This document shows, piece after piece, positions 63,613-64,000 of a stretch of DNA of 64,000 nt (positions are counted from its first letter, which is position 1; each line of letters begins with the position of its first letter). The notes beneath the pieces were generated by a model. It was given only the letters and a program-made list of their open reading frames with translations, was not told the DNA's origin and made no database searches. Origin of the DNA: Anderseniella sp. (GTDB lineage: Bacteria; Pseudomonadota; Alphaproteobacteria; Rhizobiales; Aestuariivirgaceae); NCBI GenBank assembly GCA_028289645.1, contig JANQOK010000017.1, positions 62,001-126,000 on the forward strand. The letters are read 5' to 3'. Both the position numbers and the translations under genes were made by a program.

Positions 63613-64000
63613 ATGAAGTCTGAATACAGGGTTGTTGTGATCGGTGGCGGGGTCGTGGGCGCCTCGGTTCTGTACCATCTCGCCAAGATGGGCTGGAGCG
63701 ATGTGGCGCTGATTGAGCGCTCCGTCCTGACTGCCGGGTCGTCATGGCATGCCGCCGGTGGCTTCCATGCCCTCAATGCCGATCCGAACATCGCCGCCCT
63801 GCAGGCCTACACCATCGATCTGCTGGGCAAGATCGAGGAAGAAAGCGGGCAATCAGTCGGCATGCACATGACCGGTGGCCTGACTCTGGCCGGGACGCCG
63901 GACCGCTGGGAATGGCTGCAGTCGGCTTACCGGATCTTCCAAAGCCTGGGCATTGAGGACGTTCGCCTGGTGACGGCGGAGGAAGCCGGCGAACTGTGTC
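63613..64000 (+). CDS. FAD-dependent oxidoreductase, dimethylglycine-dehydrogenase-like (partial)
   Basis: Only the first ~129 residues lie in the window. FAD motif: VVVIGGGVVGASVLYHLAKMGW, followed by LIERSVLTAGSSWHAAGG, which is typical of dimethylglycine/sarcosine dehydrogenases in the family that couples N-demethylation to folate. No stop is reached before 64000, so the gene continues past the edge. ATG at 63613, with AGGGAGAAAGTG upstream. Likely a methylated-amine catabolism gene. Confidence 0.86.
   Translation, partial: MKSEYRVVVIGGGVVGASVLYHLAKMGWSDVALIERSVLTAGSSWHAAGGFHALNADPNIAALQAYTIDLLGKIEEESGQSVGMHMTGGLTLAGTPDRWEWLQSAYRIFQSLGIEDVRLVTAEEAGELC

Overview
This window looks like part of an alphaproteobacterial chromosome, probably Hyphomicrobiales (Rhizobiales). 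The clues are gene order and family type, not a database search: ppiD / tpiA-secG, then pyrG, eno, a ftsB-like gene, pdhA - pdhB with its own lipoyl domain - pdhC - lpd, then lipA and a coq10-like gene. A BA14K-type exported protein, an FnrL-type regulator and a class I PHA synthase fit the same group. Most of the window is GC-rich; the first ~3.95 kb is visibly AT-richer. I saw no rRNA, tRNA, CRISPR array, transposase or integrase.

Layout. 1-3.95 kb: an AT-rich accessory segment with a small unknown gene on the minus strand, then a large subtilase and a ComEC-like metallo-beta-lactamase-fold protein 20 bases apart; this resembles a two-gene conflict or regulated-proteolysis module. 4.2-6 kb: a GNAT acetyltransferase and a SAM methyltransferase (minus strand). 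6.2-15.6 kb: seven plus-strand genes that overlap or nearly touch: HMG-CoA reductase, UbiA-type prenyltransferase, a PEP-synthase/rifampin-phosphotransferase-like dikinase, a BtaA-like (DUF3419) aminocarboxypropyltransferase, a phytol/dolichol-kinase-like membrane protein, a GNAT-like protein and an OleC-like AMP-dependent ligase. I cannot match this set to a described pathway; it is the best candidate for an undescribed lipid or isoprenoid biosynthetic system.

15.6-31.4 kb: ppiD, tpiA and secG, then about 13 kb of accessory genes (DUF2332, an ArsR/SRPBCC pair, VOC protein, FkbM methyltransferase, two glycosyltransferases, EamA transporter, DnaB-like ATPase, GFA protein, phaC, and a hemerythrin-like gene behind a perfect FNR box with fnrL beside it). 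31.7-47.8 kb: pyrG, a large MscS-type channel, VOC, thioesterase, BaiN-type flavoprotein, GNAT, radical SAM/B12 protein, IYD-like nitroreductase, eno, cNMP-binding protein, hydrolase, AraC/peroxiredoxin pair and ftsB-like gene. 47.9-56 kb: the pyruvate dehydrogenase and lipoate block, with a GNAT gene between pdhC and lpd and two YeaQ-type membrane genes before lipA. 56-64 kb: an Arg-rich repeat protein, a pair of overlapping ATP-grasp genes, an autotransporter, an M20 peptidase and the start of a dimethylglycine-dehydrogenase-like flavoprotein cut by the window edge.

Two intergenic regions (after secG and before eno) carry related REP-like hairpin repeats, including an exact 44-base match in inverted orientation.
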